A DNA stretch of 64,000 bases from RDYJ01 sp034931405 (GTDB lineage: Bacteria; Cyanobacteriota; Cyanobacteriia; Cyanobacteriales; Nostocaceae). The stretch spans positions 284,688-348,687 of the forward strand of contig NZ_JAYGHA010000001.1 of NCBI RefSeq assembly GCF_034931405.1, given 5' to 3'. The position numbers and the translations under genes were made by a program. The notes beneath the pieces are model-generated. The model did no database searches. It saw nothing but the letters and a program-made list of their open reading frames with translations, and was not told the origin of the DNA. Of the stretch, positions 63,897 through 64,000 are shown in pieces; position 1 is the first letter of the stretch, and every line of letters begins with the position of its first letter.

Positions 63897-64000
63897 AAGT
63901 AGAATTTTGCTTAATTGGGTACAAAGTTAATATATTATTCAGAATAATTCAGGAAAACAGTTAAATCAAGAAGTATCTAAACATGGAATTGTCTATGTAA

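Overview
This window looks like a chromosomal segment of a filamentous, probably heterocyst-forming cyanobacterium (Nostocales: Anabaena, Nostoc or Dolichospermum type). The evidence is a set of photosynthesis and cyanobacterial genes (ndhS, hemF, thf1/psb29, chlD, an Hli-type protein, an flv3-flv1 flavodiiron pair), frequent GCGATCGC (HIP1) octamers, an AT-rich background, and many heptanucleotide short tandem repeats (STRR) typical of this group. A 141-base N run at 41872-42012 shows this is a draft assembly.

Layout. 1-10.9 kb is an exopolysaccharide and nucleotide-sugar region: two glycosyltransferases, a PhyH-type oxygenase (apparently frameshifted) and an aldo/keto reductase in one tight operon, then a YdcF-like protein, a Wzc-type chain-length/BY-kinase protein, a DUF2993 protein, and a UDP-glucose dehydrogenase with a UDP-glucuronate decarboxylase on the other strand. 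11.2-17.7 kb (minus strand) holds a CPA-type antiporter with UspA domains, a HAS-barrel protein, ndhS, rodA, an Mrp/ApbC carrier and a SRPBCC protein. 18-28.5 kb holds hemF, a STAS protein, thf1, a small membrane protein, exbB-exbD, small proteins, a photolyase and aroA. 28.7-35.3 kb holds a 1702-residue DUF11/DUF4114 protein, probably exported, and a PpiC-type isomerase.

The right half is richer in accessory genes. 35.3-38.1 kb is a restriction-modification cluster (nuclease, C5-cytosine methyltransferase, Mrr-type nuclease). 40.1-44.0 kb is the flavodiiron pair, split by an STRR array and the gap. 44.5-48.4 kb is a single-chain type IIG/Eco57I-like restriction-modification enzyme, followed by an orphan antitoxin-like gene, two tandem Uma2 genes and an unusual S8 peptidase. 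Then come rpe, a ribbon-helix-helix/coiled-coil pair, a 1011-residue membrane protein with seven internal repeats, and an Hli protein. At 57.8-62.4 kb a DUF262 + HEPN cassette sits between chlD and a second, truncated copy of the chlD 3' end. The HEPN gene is split by an in-frame stop.

Most notable are the chlD-flanked DUF262/HEPN cassette, the seven-repeat membrane protein, two strongly structured intergenic regions (4554-4714 and 19171-19370), a three-copy MITE-like family sharing the GATCCCCGACTT end, and STRR arrays that abut or separate essential genes. No rRNA, tRNA, CRISPR array or transposase gene was recognised.
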